DNA from: Aldehydirespirator sp965248735
GTDB lineage: Bacteria; Actinomycetota; Acidimicrobiia; Acidimicrobiales; Aldehydirespiratoraceae
Direction: 5' to 3'
Assembly (NCBI GenBank): GCA_965248735.1
Contig: OZ252146.1
Location: 2,542,001 to 2,606,000, forward strand
DNA length: 64,000 nucleotides
Shown: positions 43,401 to 51,343 of the stretch, one piece after another
How the letters are laid out: each line of letters begins with the position of its first letter
Numbering within the stretch: the first letter of the stretch is position 1
The notes under the pieces: model-generated
What the model saw: the letters and a program-made list of their open reading frames with translations, nothing else
Told to the model about the DNA's origin: nothing
Database searches by the model: none
Position numbers and translations under genes: made by a program

Positions 43401-45806
43401 CTCAAGGAGCGTCCTGAGGATGTGGAGGCGAAAGTCAGGACTCGCCGCGGCGATGAGGGGGTGGTGCCACTCGTTCGAATCGCCGACCAATTCCTCGAGC
43501 CCCAGATAGTCGATGCGCAGCATGCCGCACTGCTCGAGGTTCGGAAGGTTGATCCGCCAGCCGCGGCGCAGGTCGAGATAGAGCCGGTACTCCACGACTT
43601 CGGTGAGAGCCCGGAGGGCTGCCGTCTTCGCATGGCCCTTCGCCTCGGGCTGAAGCGCGTAGGCCTCAGGTGCGAGGTCGAGCGCCTGCACCACCCTCGA
43701 AGCGAGCACGTCGTGTTCCAGACCCGGAGAGCCCGCTTTGTTCAGTGCTCGCCAGAGCGCGGCCCGAAGGGTTGTGACGTTGACGAAGTCGTTTAGGTGT
43801 CCAGCTTGAAGGGAAGCGTCCTGGCGGTTGTCGGTGAAAGACAGGAGCTTCCGCGCGCTGGTGGGTAGCTCGGAGGCATTACGGAGGTGCCTTACCGTCG
43901 CGAGCGAGGTGATGGTGGTGGCGGTGGACCGGCCCTGGGAGTCGAGTGGCGCCAGTCGGCTGAAGTCGCTTCCGCGTGGGCTGGCGTATGAGATCTCGCA
44001 GCGCATGCAGAACCGGAATGGTGCCGTGAGCCAAAACCCGGTAGCCGTCTGGGCGCCGTCAGACGGTTCCGAGTAGTGGATCGTTCCGTCCGCGGCAACC
44101 TGCAGCGGGGCCGGCACATCGTTACGCCGCGCTGCTCGCAATCGACCATCGGCGTCGCGCCAGTCGTCGGGAAGGCGTGCCTCGATGCCTTCGTGGTCGA
44201 CGGGCCATGGCTTGGCCCATGGGTCTCCTGGTTCGGCTGCGATGAACAAGAAGCCCGGGGGTCCATCGGCCGTGCCTCTGTCTGCGAGTTCGCGGGGCAC
44301 CAGAACTTCGCCCTGCCGGGATCCATCTGTTGGTGCCTGTCGGCACACGACGTAGTACTCCTGGCCGCAAGCACGACAGAACGCGAGAGGCAGATAGACC
44401 CGGTGCCGGTCATGGCGCACGAAGCGCTGAGCCCTCATGGTGACGCTGCGGTCTTCGGGTGCCTCTGGGGTGGCGTGCGCTTCGCCGCCAGCACTGAGGA
44501 ATTGATGAAGCCGGAATGCAAACGCCGGGTCGCCGCTCTCCGGGTTCCTGACGGCGGTGCCGGCAAGCAGCCGACGCCTGATGGCGCTCTCGCATTGGGA
44601 TACGGGCAATCCGGTAGCGGCAGACAACAGTTCGGCGCCGCCGGACTCGCCGTCGATGGCTATGGGCGTCGCTCGCACCAAGCGGCCGTCGTGATCCCTC
44701 GTGATGCCGAACGTGGACTCGATCCATGCCGACATCGGGTCTCGAAAGAAGGAGTCGTAGTCGGTGGGTCCGGCTGCATTCTCTGTTACGCAGTGCTTCA
44801 ACTTCGCAGCGTGGTCGGGCCCGTCCGATGTTTCGGGAGTTGTCCTGCGCAGGGTTTCCGTGATGATCTCGGACGGACGAACCTCAGTGCCGAACAGCTT
44901 CGAAGCGACTCCCGCAACTTGGATGCTCCGCTCGGATGGGGTGCCCTCGGTAGACAGCGTCGCTGAGGTGCCGACGCATTGAAGTCTGGTTGCACCACAC
45001 GCCTCGCGGATTCGGCGCACGAGCATGGCCACATCCGCGCCCTGACGACCCCTGTAGGTGTGAAGCTCGTCCAGCACCAAGAACCTCAGGGACGACATCG
45101 CCTTCACGAGCTTGGCGTCATGGAGGCGGGTCAGGATGAGTTCGGCCATCACGTAGTTCGTCAGCAGCACGTCCGGTGGGTCGTCGCGGATCGCGTCGCG
45201 AACGTCTCCACGCTGCTGGCCGGTGAACACGGCGAAAGACACGGGTCGTCGGGCTCGCCGTGCCTCCGCCCCGACGGGGATTCCATCGTGCTCCGTGGCC
45301 CACTGGCCGTAGTCGAGGAACTTGCCCAGTTCTTCGTACTGGCTGTTGGCGAGGGCGTTCATCGGGTACAGCACCAGAGCCTTGATGCCTCGTCCCGAGC
45401 CGGCCCGCAGGACGTGATCGACGATGGGCACGATGTAGGCGAGGCTCTTGCCTGACCCCGTGCCTGTGGTCAACACGTAGCTACGGTCCTTGGCCGCGGC
45501 GTCGATGGCCTCGACTTGGTGGCGATGCAAGGTCATCGTCTCGCCCACAGGGTCCTCAGCCGACTTGTTCTTGCGGAAGATCTCCATCGTTAGAGGGTGA
45601 AGACGGCCGCTCTCGACGAGTTCGTCGACCGTCGCGCCCGGCTCGAAGGAGGGGTTCAGCCCAATTCGTGGGTGCGGCCACAGCAAACCCTTGTTGAGGC
45701 CGTCCTCCACCTCGTTGCGGATGCGCTCGTCCGCGATCTCGACGAAGCTCTCGGAGTAGCTCCTGTACTCCGAGACCAGCCGGTCTCTGAGGTCGAACAC
45801 GTCCAT
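40425..45806 (-). CDS. DISARM/Druantia-related helicase - DUF1998 - nuclease fusion
   Basis: 1,793 residues. Helicase core: TGTGSGKS (114-121), DELH (246-249), LSFTDNRQDASLQAGHLNDF (655-674), MELGVDIADL (1020) and QRSGRAGR (1046-1053). A Cys4 site (CGDCGYMH ... CELCSA) and the DUF1998 ending (CYDCLMSYSNQLDHGLLDRD) follow. The last ~110 residues (PDFVYDEACAVVYVDGPHHD, then RD ... VIRFSH) resemble Vsr/DUF559-type PD-(D/E)XK nucleases. This combines what DISARM usually divides between DrmA (helicase) and DrmB (DUF1998) and adds a nuclease where DrmC would be. ATG 45806 is preceded by AGGA; ATG 45836 is possible. First gene of the operon. Confidence 0.78.
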   Translation of the reverse strand: MDVFDLRDRLVSEYRSYSESFVEIADERIRNEVEDGLNKGLLWPHPRIGLNPSFEPGATVDELVESGRLHPLTMEIFRKNKSAEDPVGETMTLHRHQVEAIDAAAKDRSYVLTTGTGSGKSLAYIVPIVDHVLRAGSGRGIKALVLYPMNALANSQYEELGKFLDYGQWATEHDGIPVGAEARRARRPVSFAVFTGQQRGDVRDAIRDDPPDVLLTNYVMAELILTRLHDAKLVKAMSSLRFLVLDELHTYRGRQGADVAMLVRRIREACGATRLQCVGTSATLSTEGTPSERSIQVAGVASKLFGTEVRPSEIITETLRRTTPETSDGPDHAAKLKHCVTENAAGPTDYDSFFRDPMSAWIESTFGITRDHDGRLVRATPIAIDGESGGAELLSAATGLPVSQCESAIRRRLLAGTAVRNPESGDPAFAFRLHQFLSAGGEAHATPEAPEDRSVTMRAQRFVRHDRHRVYLPLAFCRACGQEYYVVCRQAPTDGSRQGEVLVPRELADRGTADGPPGFLFIAAEPGDPWAKPWPVDHEGIEARLPDDWRDADGRLRAARRNDVPAPLQVAADGTIHYSEPSDGAQTATGFWLTAPFRFCMRCEISYASPRGSDFSRLAPLDSQGRSTATTITSLATVRHLRNASELPTSARKLLSFTDNRQDASLQAGHLNDFVNVTTLRAALWRALNKAGSPGLEHDVLASRVVQALDLAPEAYALQPEAKGHAKTAALRALTEVVEYRLYLDLRRGWRINLPNLEQCGMLRIDYLGLEELVGDSNEWHHPLIAAASPDFRLHILRTLLETGRRGLSIHVPVLDPEEWGSIGRRSEQHLSDSWSVASERQTSSSLLATGPNSPTMKRNITSLTPRSSFGRFLSRSDAFGHAGSLRLTELEEIIDELVEALEHYDLLRMVNQDGQTRTWQIPAAAMVWRHGDGKPYHDPIRTPSAPATGVPTNPYFVNLYKTIARDLGRRADETDPSEDSARHIEAREHTAQVTHELRQEREHRFRDGDLPVLFCSPTMELGVDIADLNVVNLRNVPPTPANYAQRSGRAGRSGQPALVTTFCSSGSSHDQYFFREQAMMVSGQVEAPRLDLANEELIRAHVHAVWLACSGLDLGDRMADLLDVSNDGDEPPLTLLGQAAETLADPSIRSDAQRRAQGLLDRLTSDLADAEWFTDSWLDATMLAIPQRFEDALERWRSLYRSAHRQATEQGRIRLSHGRSKADRERAEVLRREAERQIGLLTGDLGSGINSDFYPYRYLASEGFLPGYSFPRLPLSAYVSRRGAAQGDLLQRPRFLAVSEFGPHSIIYHEGSQYSVNRVQLAASDLDGGADGASIPKASVKRCGDCGYMHRVDATSNPDLCELCSARLSPVVRNMFQMGNVSTRRRARITSDEEQRQRQGYEIVSAVRFNERSGSASYVQRTLAAAMPGRSNAGGGGPSRLRLSYGDAATVWRINQGYRRSRSHKGRPGFVLDATTGYWSRDDESEQPDESGDAPPTSRRTERVIPYVTDARNTLLIEPVAAAPTALLTGSEEVKELHAAPDADTMASVQAALCKAIQLEFRLESSEIAAEPLPSRDDRRLLLVYEAAEGGAGVLKQLVNDASLWQRVAATALTICHTDPQTADDVDGDTGDGACEAACYDCLMSYSNQLDHGLLDRDLAVEFLQPFAGGAEFLPDAHDERLAEDSESGLERQFLDFLQRGGYRRPDRGQAFFEDARTRPDFVYDEACAVVYVDGPHHDWPERARRDVEQSAAMRNLGFQVIRFSHRDNWQPIVAEHPAVFGPGRQSDSGLS

Positions 45807-45836
45807 TGGCACATCCTCGTTAGTGCGATTGGGCAT

Positions 45837-45858
45837 TCCAGCCGGGCGACCGGCTGGA
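45837..45858 (-). promoter_or_regulatory. hairpin in the leader of the DISARM-like operon
   Basis: TCCAGCCGG pairs perfectly with CCGGCTGGA around a four-base loop, about 30 bases upstream of the ATG at 45806. It could modulate translation or bind a regulator; no clear -35/-10 pair was found in the 140-bp upstream region. Confidence 0.45.
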
Positions 45859-45949
45859 GCAGTCGTCAACTATCGCACATGGGTATGACAACGATGGCGA
45901 GTTCGTCCTAATCCTTCGTGAGGGCATCTAGCAGGGTTGCTCTGCGGTG

Positions 45950-46348
45950 GTGCAGCGGCGCATCTTCGGCATCGAGAACGAGTACGGCGTCACCTGCACG
46001 CTGCGGGGACAGCGCCGTCTGAGTCCCGACGAGGTGGCCCGATACCTGTTCCGCAAGGTCGTCTCGTGGGGTCGCAGCAACAACGTGTTCTTGGCCAACG
46101 GCTCGCGGCTCTACCTCGACGTGGGCAGCCCTACCGAGTACACCACGCCGGAGCGCGACTCGGCCCATGACCTCGTCGTGCACGTGGACGCCCGCAGTCT
46201 GGCCAACGCCTACGCCCAGAGCCTCGGGCAGGTCTTCACCCACGAGCTCAAGCCGATGGAGGTGGCGGCCGTGCTCGACCGGGCCAACGACCGCCGGGCC
46301 TTCCGCCGCCTCAGCGACGAAGAGGTCGCTGCGCTCCTTGCCGGCTGA
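45950..46348 (+). pseudogene. in-frame PafA'-PrcA' chimeric ORF
   Basis: Residues 1-78 copy the N-terminus of PafA (QRRIFGIENEYGVTCTL to HDLVVH) with about 90% DNA identity to the intact pafA. The frame then continues without break into PrcA residues 94-120 (VDARSLANAYAQSLGQ ... KPMEV) and from there into PrcA 204-226 (AVLDRANDRRAF ... EEVAALL). The second join falls on a shared TGGAGGTGG. 132 residues. The PafA part keeps E9 and D57 but has no complete active site, so a ligase function is very unlikely. Expression is unknown. Confidence 0.85.
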
Positions 46349-46466
46349 GTCCTGAGCGCCCAGCGCACCGCCCGCCGGGCACGGAAGTGTCCCGTTCAGC
46401 GGTGGCGGAGCGAAGTCAACAGGAGCGAGTCGCTACAGCCCTCGCTTCTCTCGTCGGCTTGGTCTC

Positions 46467-47096
46467 TCACCAGCCCGCTGGCTTTCTGATGGTTCCGATG
46501 TCGTCCATCAGTGTTTCGGGAAACTGGCTTCGTCTTAGATGGCTCTTCCAGAGACGCTTGACGTAGGTCGCGGCGTCGGCCAGTTGCCTGGGGCTGGTGT
46601 TCTTGGGGTCCGGGTTGACCAGGGTGACGCGAAGGCCCAGCTCGTTCCTCACGTACCGCATGGCCCCGGCGAAGTCGGCGTCGTTGGACACGACGACCGC
46701 CTGCTCGTACTCGCCGTTGAATCCGTCGACGAGGAGACGGGTGGCGAGGTTCACGTCCGAACCCTTCTCCTCGGAGTCCCGGACGAGCACATGGGCCGGC
46801 AGCCCCGGCGTCGGCTGGGCCAGCGGACGGCGCTTGGCGCCGGACCGGAAGACGCCGTAGTAGGCGTCGAAGCCCGGCAGGGTCGCCAGCGCTCTGAGGT
46901 ACACCAACTGTCGACGAGGTTGAGCAGGATTGCCGGGACGGGCGTCGAGCCGGGCAGTGAAATAGCAGACCCTGTGGATCGCGTCCTGGGGGAAGAGGGT
47001 CTCGGCCAGCTTGCGCAGGTCAAGCCACCGGAACGGGCTGTCCTTGAGAGCGCGGTAGTAGAGATTGAAGCCGTCGACGTAGAAGTTGGTAATCAA
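46467..47096 (-). CDS. NYN-domain protein (LabA/PIN-like ribonuclease fold)
   Basis: 209 residues. VDGFNLYY (D8, N11), EEKGSDVNLATRLL and VVVSNDADFAGAM supply the acidic residues of the NYN (PIN-like) nuclease fold, which mostly act on RNA. The start appears to be TTG 47096 with GGGGG seven bases upstream. A perfect hairpin lies just before it in the leader. It is separated from its neighbours on both sides by at least 100 bases and is probably a single-gene unit of the accessory region. The stretch 46349-46466 before it holds nothing recognisable. Confidence 0.8.
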   Translation of the reverse strand: MITNFYVDGFNLYYRALKDSPFRWLDLRKLAETLFPQDAIHRVCYFTARLDARPGNPAQPRRQLVYLRALATLPGFDAYYGVFRSGAKRRPLAQPTPGLPAHVLVRDSEEKGSDVNLATRLLVDGFNGEYEQAVVVSNDADFAGAMRYVRNELGLRVTLVNPDPKNTSPRQLADAATYVKRLWKSHLRRSQFPETLMDDIGTIRKPAGW

Positions 47097-47118
47097 TCGC
47101 TAACCCCCGACAAAGACA

Positions 47119-47143
47119 GAGACCGCCTCTTAGAGGCGGTCTC
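47119..47143 (-). promoter_or_regulatory. perfect 11-bp inverted repeat upstream of the NYN gene
   Basis: GAGACCGCCTC (47119-47129), loop TTA, GAGGCGGTCTC (47133-47143). It begins 22 bases upstream of the TTG start, so the mRNA leader would fold into a stable hairpin. A role as operator, as terminator read-in barrier or as target of the encoded RNase is possible. Confidence 0.55.
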
Positions 47144-47279
47144 GACCCTACCGGCGAAGCGATAGGGGCAGTAAGGAAAAGGTACCAGCAACCACAGCGC
47201 GAGTCAACAGGCGGGCCGAAAATGTAGAGGCCGGTGATCGATCGCGGCGGGACTCACCGCTGTGCGCCGCGACACCCCA

Positions 47280-47376
47280 GCGCAGAGAGCGCCACGGCAT
47301 CCAGGCCACCACCGACGACGACATCGACCACCTCCTCGCGGCCGCCACGACTGCGCTGCCCAGACGAGCCTCGTAG
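47280..47376 (+). pseudogene. possible C-terminal scrap of an aminotransferase-type gene
   Basis: Bases up to TAG 47374-47376 can be read as RHGIQATTDDDIDHLLAAA plus a few residues. This has the look of the C-terminal helix of class V aminotransferases/cysteine desulfurases (TxxDIDxLL). The match is short and I give it little weight. The 325-bp gap 47097-47421 otherwise holds the hairpin described above and the amidase promoter. Confidence 0.2.
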
Positions 47377-47421
47377 ATGAGGACGCGGCACCCTCTTGCT
47401 CGGCCTCCTAGTCTCGGCGCG

Positions 47422-48894
47422 ATGACAGGCGCGAACAGCACAGATCCAAACCTCATGCCAGCAGTCGAGCTGGCTTCGTTGATCCGGCGAGAGAAGGGGT
47501 CAGCGGCCGAAGCGCTGGAGGGGGCGCTGGAGCGCTATGAGCGCTTCAACCCTGCGGTCAACGCTGTGATCGTGACCCGTATCGACGCGGCGCGCCAGCG
47601 CGCCGCGCGGGCCGATGCGGCGCTCGCCGCGGGGGAGTGCTGGGGACCATTGCACGGTGTCCCGATGACGATCAAGGAAGCCTTCGACTGGGCCGGCACG
47701 CCGTCCACCTGGGGCAATCCGCCGTGGGCTGAAAACGTGGCCGACGCGGACGCCGTCACCGTGTCGCGATTGCAAGCCGCGGGCGCAGTCATCTGGGGCA
47801 AGACCAATGTGCCGCTCATGCTGGGCGACTGGCAGAGTTTCAACGACATCTACGGCACGACGAACAACCCGTGGGATCTCACCCGGGTGCCAGGCGGATC
47901 CTCGGGTGGCTCGGCAGTGGCGCTGGCGACGGGCATGGCCTCGCTGGAGCTCGGCTCGGACATCGGCGCTTCGATCCGCAACCCGGCCCATTACTGCGGG
48001 GTCTTCGGCCACAAGCCCACGTTCGATCTCGTGCCGTGGGAGGGCCATGCAGTTCCCGGCTGCAACGTCGGACTCGACATCGCTGTGTGCGGCCCGCTCG
48101 CGCGCAGCGCCGCCGATCTCGACGTGGCGCTCGACGTGCTGGCCGGCCCGACCGGATTCCCGGCGGCTGGCTACGGCGTCTCGCTCGCACCCGAGCACCG
48201 CGACAGCCTCGGGGCCTTTCGGGTCGGCGTCATGCTGGACACGCCGGTGATCCGCAATTCCACCGCGATGATGGACACGCTTCAGCGAGCCGTCGACGCG
48301 CTGGCGGCCGCAGGGGCCGATGTCAGCGAGACCGCTCCGGCTATCGACCAGCACGAGTTCCACGAGAACTACCTGATGCTGCTGCGGGCGGCTACCGGAG
48401 CGTTGTTCGACGATGCGATGTGGGACGACACGCTGTCACGCTCGCATCGCTACGCCGAAGGCGCCCGTGATTACCAGGCCCGGCTTGACCGTGCGGTGAC
48501 GATGTCGCACCGGGAGTGGTTTGCGCACCACAACCAACGAGAGGGCTACCGGCGAGCGTGGGCGTCGTTCTTCCACGACTACGACCTGCTGCTGTGCCCC
48601 ATCGCCGCTTCGGCGGCCTTCGTGCACGACCACACTGGCACGCGGCCGACACGCACCATCGACATCGACGGCCGCCAGGAGTTGGGCGTCGACCAGCTGT
48701 TCTGGGCCGGCTGGAGCTGCAACGTCTACCTGCCTGGCACCGTAGCCCCCGTGGGTTTGACCGCCGACGGGCTGAACCTGCCGGTTGGCATCCAGATCGT
48801 CGCCCCGCACCTGAGCGACCGCCGCTCGATTCGTTATGCCGCACTCATTGAGCGAACTCTCGGCGGCTTCGTCTCGCCACCCGGCTATGAGTGA
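47422..48894 (+). CDS. amidase-signature family amidase
   Basis: 490 residues. Hydrolyses carboxamides with a Ser-cisSer-Lys triad: lysine in MTIKEAFDW, serines in GGSSGGSAVALATG and GSDIGASIRNPA. No signal peptide, so cytosolic. ATG 47422 has TAGTCT seven bases upstream (leaderless pattern); the longer frame from 47377 lacks support. It stands directly before pafA but is not part of the usual proteasome locus and may belong to the inserted DNA. Substrate unknown. Confidence 0.9.
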   Translation: MTGANSTDPNLMPAVELASLIRREKGSAAEALEGALERYERFNPAVNAVIVTRIDAARQRAARADAALAAGECWGPLHGVPMTIKEAFDWAGTPSTWGNPPWAENVADADAVTVSRLQAAGAVIWGKTNVPLMLGDWQSFNDIYGTTNNPWDLTRVPGGSSGGSAVALATGMASLELGSDIGASIRNPAHYCGVFGHKPTFDLVPWEGHAVPGCNVGLDIAVCGPLARSAADLDVALDVLAGPTGFPAAGYGVSLAPEHRDSLGAFRVGVMLDTPVIRNSTAMMDTLQRAVDALAAAGADVSETAPAIDQHEFHENYLMLLRAATGALFDDAMWDDTLSRSHRYAEGARDYQARLDRAVTMSHREWFAHHNQREGYRRAWASFFHDYDLLLCPIAASAAFVHDHTGTRPTRTIDIDGRQELGVDQLFWAGWSCNVYLPGTVAPVGLTADGLNLPVGIQIVAPHLSDRRSIRYAALIERTLGGFVSPPGYE

Positions 48895-48951
48895 TCGGGG
48901 CGCACTGAGTCGGATCCGTCGCCGCGGGGTCGGCGGGAGTACGGTGGCGGG

Positions 48952-50310
48952 GTGCAGCGGCGCATCTTCGGCATCGAGAACGAGTACGGCGTCACCTGCA
49001 CGCTGCGGGGCCAGCGCCGCCTCAGCCCCGACGAGGTGGCCCGGTACCTGTTCCGCAAGGTCGTCTCCTGGGGCCGCAGCAGCAACGTGTTCCTGGGCAA
49101 CGGCTCGCGGCTGTACCTCGACGTGGGCAGCCATCCCGAGTACGCCACTCCGGAGTGCGACTCGGCCCACGACCTGGTGGTGCACGACAAGGCGGGGGAG
49201 CGCATCGTCGAGAAGCTGCTGGGCGACGCCGAGGACCGCCTGGCCGAGGAGGGAATCAAAGGCGACGTCTTCCTGTTCAAGAACAACACCGACTCCGCGG
49301 GAAACAGCTACGGCTGCCACGAGAACTACCTCACCAGCCGCCGCGACGAACTAAGCGACTACGCCGAGGTGCTGATCCCCTTCCTGGTGAGCCGTCAGAT
49401 ATTCGCGGGGGCGGGCAAGGTGCTGCAGACCGCCCGGGGCGCGATGTACTGCATCAGCCAGCGGGCCGAGCACATCTGGGAGGGCGTCTCGTCGGCCACC
49501 ACCCGGTCGCGCCCGATCATCAACACCCGCGACGAGCCTCACGCCGACGCCGAGCGCTTCCGGCGCCTGCACGTGATCGTGGGCGACTCCAACATGAGCG
49601 AGTACACGACGTTCCTCAAGGTCGGCACGTGTGCGCTGATGCTTCGGATGCTGGAGGACCCGCGTGTCGTGCTGCGGGACATGACCCTGGAGAATCCGAT
49701 CAGGGCCATCCGCGAGATCAGCCACGACACCACCTGCCGGCGCCGTGTCCGCCTCGCCACCGGGCGCGAGGTCAGCGCGCTCGAGATCCAGTCGGAGTAC
49801 CTCAACCGGGCCATGCGCTACGCCGAGCACCACGACCTCTCCGACGAGGAGAAGAAGGCGCTCACCATGTGGGAGTACTGCCTGACCGCCATTGAGGACG
49901 ACCCGCTGAAGCTCGACCGCGAGGTCGACTGGGTCATCAAGCATCGTCTCGTGGAGGCCTACCGCGCCCGCCACGGGCTGGAGCTGGCCGACCCCAGGGT
50001 GGCGCTCGTCGACCTCCAGTACCACGACGTGAGCCGCAGCCGCGGCCTGTACTACCACATGCAGCGCCGCAGGATGGTGGAGACCCTCGTCACCGACGCC
50101 GAGATCCAGCACGCTGTGGAGCATCCGCCCGAAACCACCCGGGCCCGCCTCCGGGGCGAGTTCATCCGCCGGGCCAAGGAGCGAAGGCGCGACTACACCG
50201 TCGACTGGGTGCACCTGAAGCTCAACGACCAGTCCCAGCGCACCGTGCTGTGCAAGGATCCGTTCAAGTCCCACGACGAGCGGGTGGAGAAGCTGATCGC
50301 CTCCCTGTAG
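48952..50310 (+). CDS. pafA: Pup-protein ligase
   Basis: Ligates the C-terminal glutamate of Pup to lysines of target proteins using ATP. 452 residues of the glutamine-synthetase-like family: E9 in GIENEYGVT, catalytic D57 in YLDVGSHPEYATPE, FKNNTDSAGNSYGCHENYL and NTRDEPHADAERFRRLHVIVGD. GTG start with TACGGT six bases before it (leaderless pattern). Separated from prcA by 23 kb of accessory DNA that contains a truncated second pafA start. Followed by pafB and pafC. Confidence 0.96.
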   Translation: MQRRIFGIENEYGVTCTLRGQRRLSPDEVARYLFRKVVSWGRSSNVFLGNGSRLYLDVGSHPEYATPECDSAHDLVVHDKAGERIVEKLLGDAEDRLAEEGIKGDVFLFKNNTDSAGNSYGCHENYLTSRRDELSDYAEVLIPFLVSRQIFAGAGKVLQTARGAMYCISQRAEHIWEGVSSATTRSRPIINTRDEPHADAERFRRLHVIVGDSNMSEYTTFLKVGTCALMLRMLEDPRVVLRDMTLENPIRAIREISHDTTCRRRVRLATGREVSALEIQSEYLNRAMRYAEHHDLSDEEKKALTMWEYCLTAIEDDPLKLDREVDWVIKHRLVEAYRARHGLELADPRVALVDLQYHDVSRSRGLYYHMQRRRMVETLVTDAEIQHAVEHPPETTRARLRGEFIRRAKERRRDYTVDWVHLKLNDQSQRTVLCKDPFKSHDERVEKLIASL

Positions 50311-50389
50311 CGCCCCGCCCCGGTAGCGTGGCCCCGTCGCCCACCGGTCGTTGCCACCGACAAGGTGAACGCCCCGCAGCCACCCGCAT

Positions 50390-51301
50390 ATGGACAAGCT
50401 CGAACGGCTCCTGAACCTGACCGCAGCCCTGCTGCACGCGTCCCGGCCGCTGAGTGCCAGCGAGCTGCGCGCCCGCATGGCCGGCGCCTACTCGGAGGAC
50501 AAGGCGGCCTTCAGGCGCATGTTCGAGCGTGACAAGGCCGATCTGAGGGCGATCGGCGTGCCCATCGAGGTGACGACCCTGTACCGCTTGGACCCGCCCG
50601 TGGAGGGCTATCGCATCCCGGCGGGGGAGTACGCGGGGCGCGACGTGCGCTTCGATCCCGACGAGCTGGCCGTGCTCCACCTGGCCACCAACCTTGTGCG
50701 CGTCGAGGGAGGCGCGGGCGCCGGCCTGGCCCGGCTGGGCGGCGCCGCGCCCGCGGGCGAGGGCGAGTCGGTGGAGGCGGTGGGCGAGATTCCCTTCCAC
50801 GACTCGCTGGCGAAGCTGGTGGAGGCCGCGTTCGGGCGCCGCGCGGTGACGTTTGCTTATCGGGGCGCCGAGCGGCAGGTGGAACCCTGGCGACTGTCGT
50901 TCCACCGGGGCCGCTGGTACCTGGTCGGCTGGGACTGCGGGCAGAGCCAGGAGCGCCTGTTCCGAGTGGACCGTATCGACGGTCCGGTGCGGCAGTCGGG
51001 CGCTGCGGTCCATGCGGTGGGGGAGGGGCCCGATCCTCGAACCGTCAAGCCCTGGGAGTTCGGCGAGGGCGAGCCGGTGGAGGTACGGGTGCTGGTGGAC
51101 CCCGACCAGGCCAGCTGGGCCTGCCACCGGGCCGGTGCCGACGGCGAGCGCCGGCCCGACGGCTCGGTGGTCCTTACCGTGCAGGTGCGGGACGCAGCGG
51201 CGCTGCGGACGTTCGTGTTGGACTTCCTCGATCACGCCGAGGTGCTCGAGCCCGATTGGCTGCGCGACGAGCTGGTCGCCTGGCTGGAGGAACTGGTCTG
51301 A
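50390..51301 (+). CDS. pafB: WYL-domain transcriptional regulator PafB
   Basis: 303 residues: N-terminal winged helix (about 1-60), a helical linker and a WYL domain (WRLSFHRGRWYLVGWD near residue 170) followed by a WCX-type C-terminus. PafBC activates DNA-damage genes in mycobacteria; despite the name it is not needed for pupylation. ATG start 79 bases after pafA. The next gene, pafC, follows after 42 bases with its own TAGGGT box. Confidence 0.9.
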   Translation: MDKLERLLNLTAALLHASRPLSASELRARMAGAYSEDKAAFRRMFERDKADLRAIGVPIEVTTLYRLDPPVEGYRIPAGEYAGRDVRFDPDELAVLHLATNLVRVEGGAGAGLARLGGAAPAGEGESVEAVGEIPFHDSLAKLVEAAFGRRAVTFAYRGAERQVEPWRLSFHRGRWYLVGWDCGQSQERLFRVDRIDGPVRQSGAAVHAVGEGPDPRTVKPWEFGEGEPVEVRVLVDPDQASWACHRAGADGERRPDGSVVLTVQVRDAAALRTFVLDFLDHAEVLEPDWLRDELVAWLEELV

Positions 51302-51343
51302 ACCTTGATCGGCGGGCGCGCGGCGCACCGTTAGGGTGGTGAG

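Noticed and set aside
25927..48951. Integrase-driven genomic island
   Set aside because: No integrase, transposase, tRNA gene or att-like direct repeat was found; the edges carry fragments of prcA and pafA instead.
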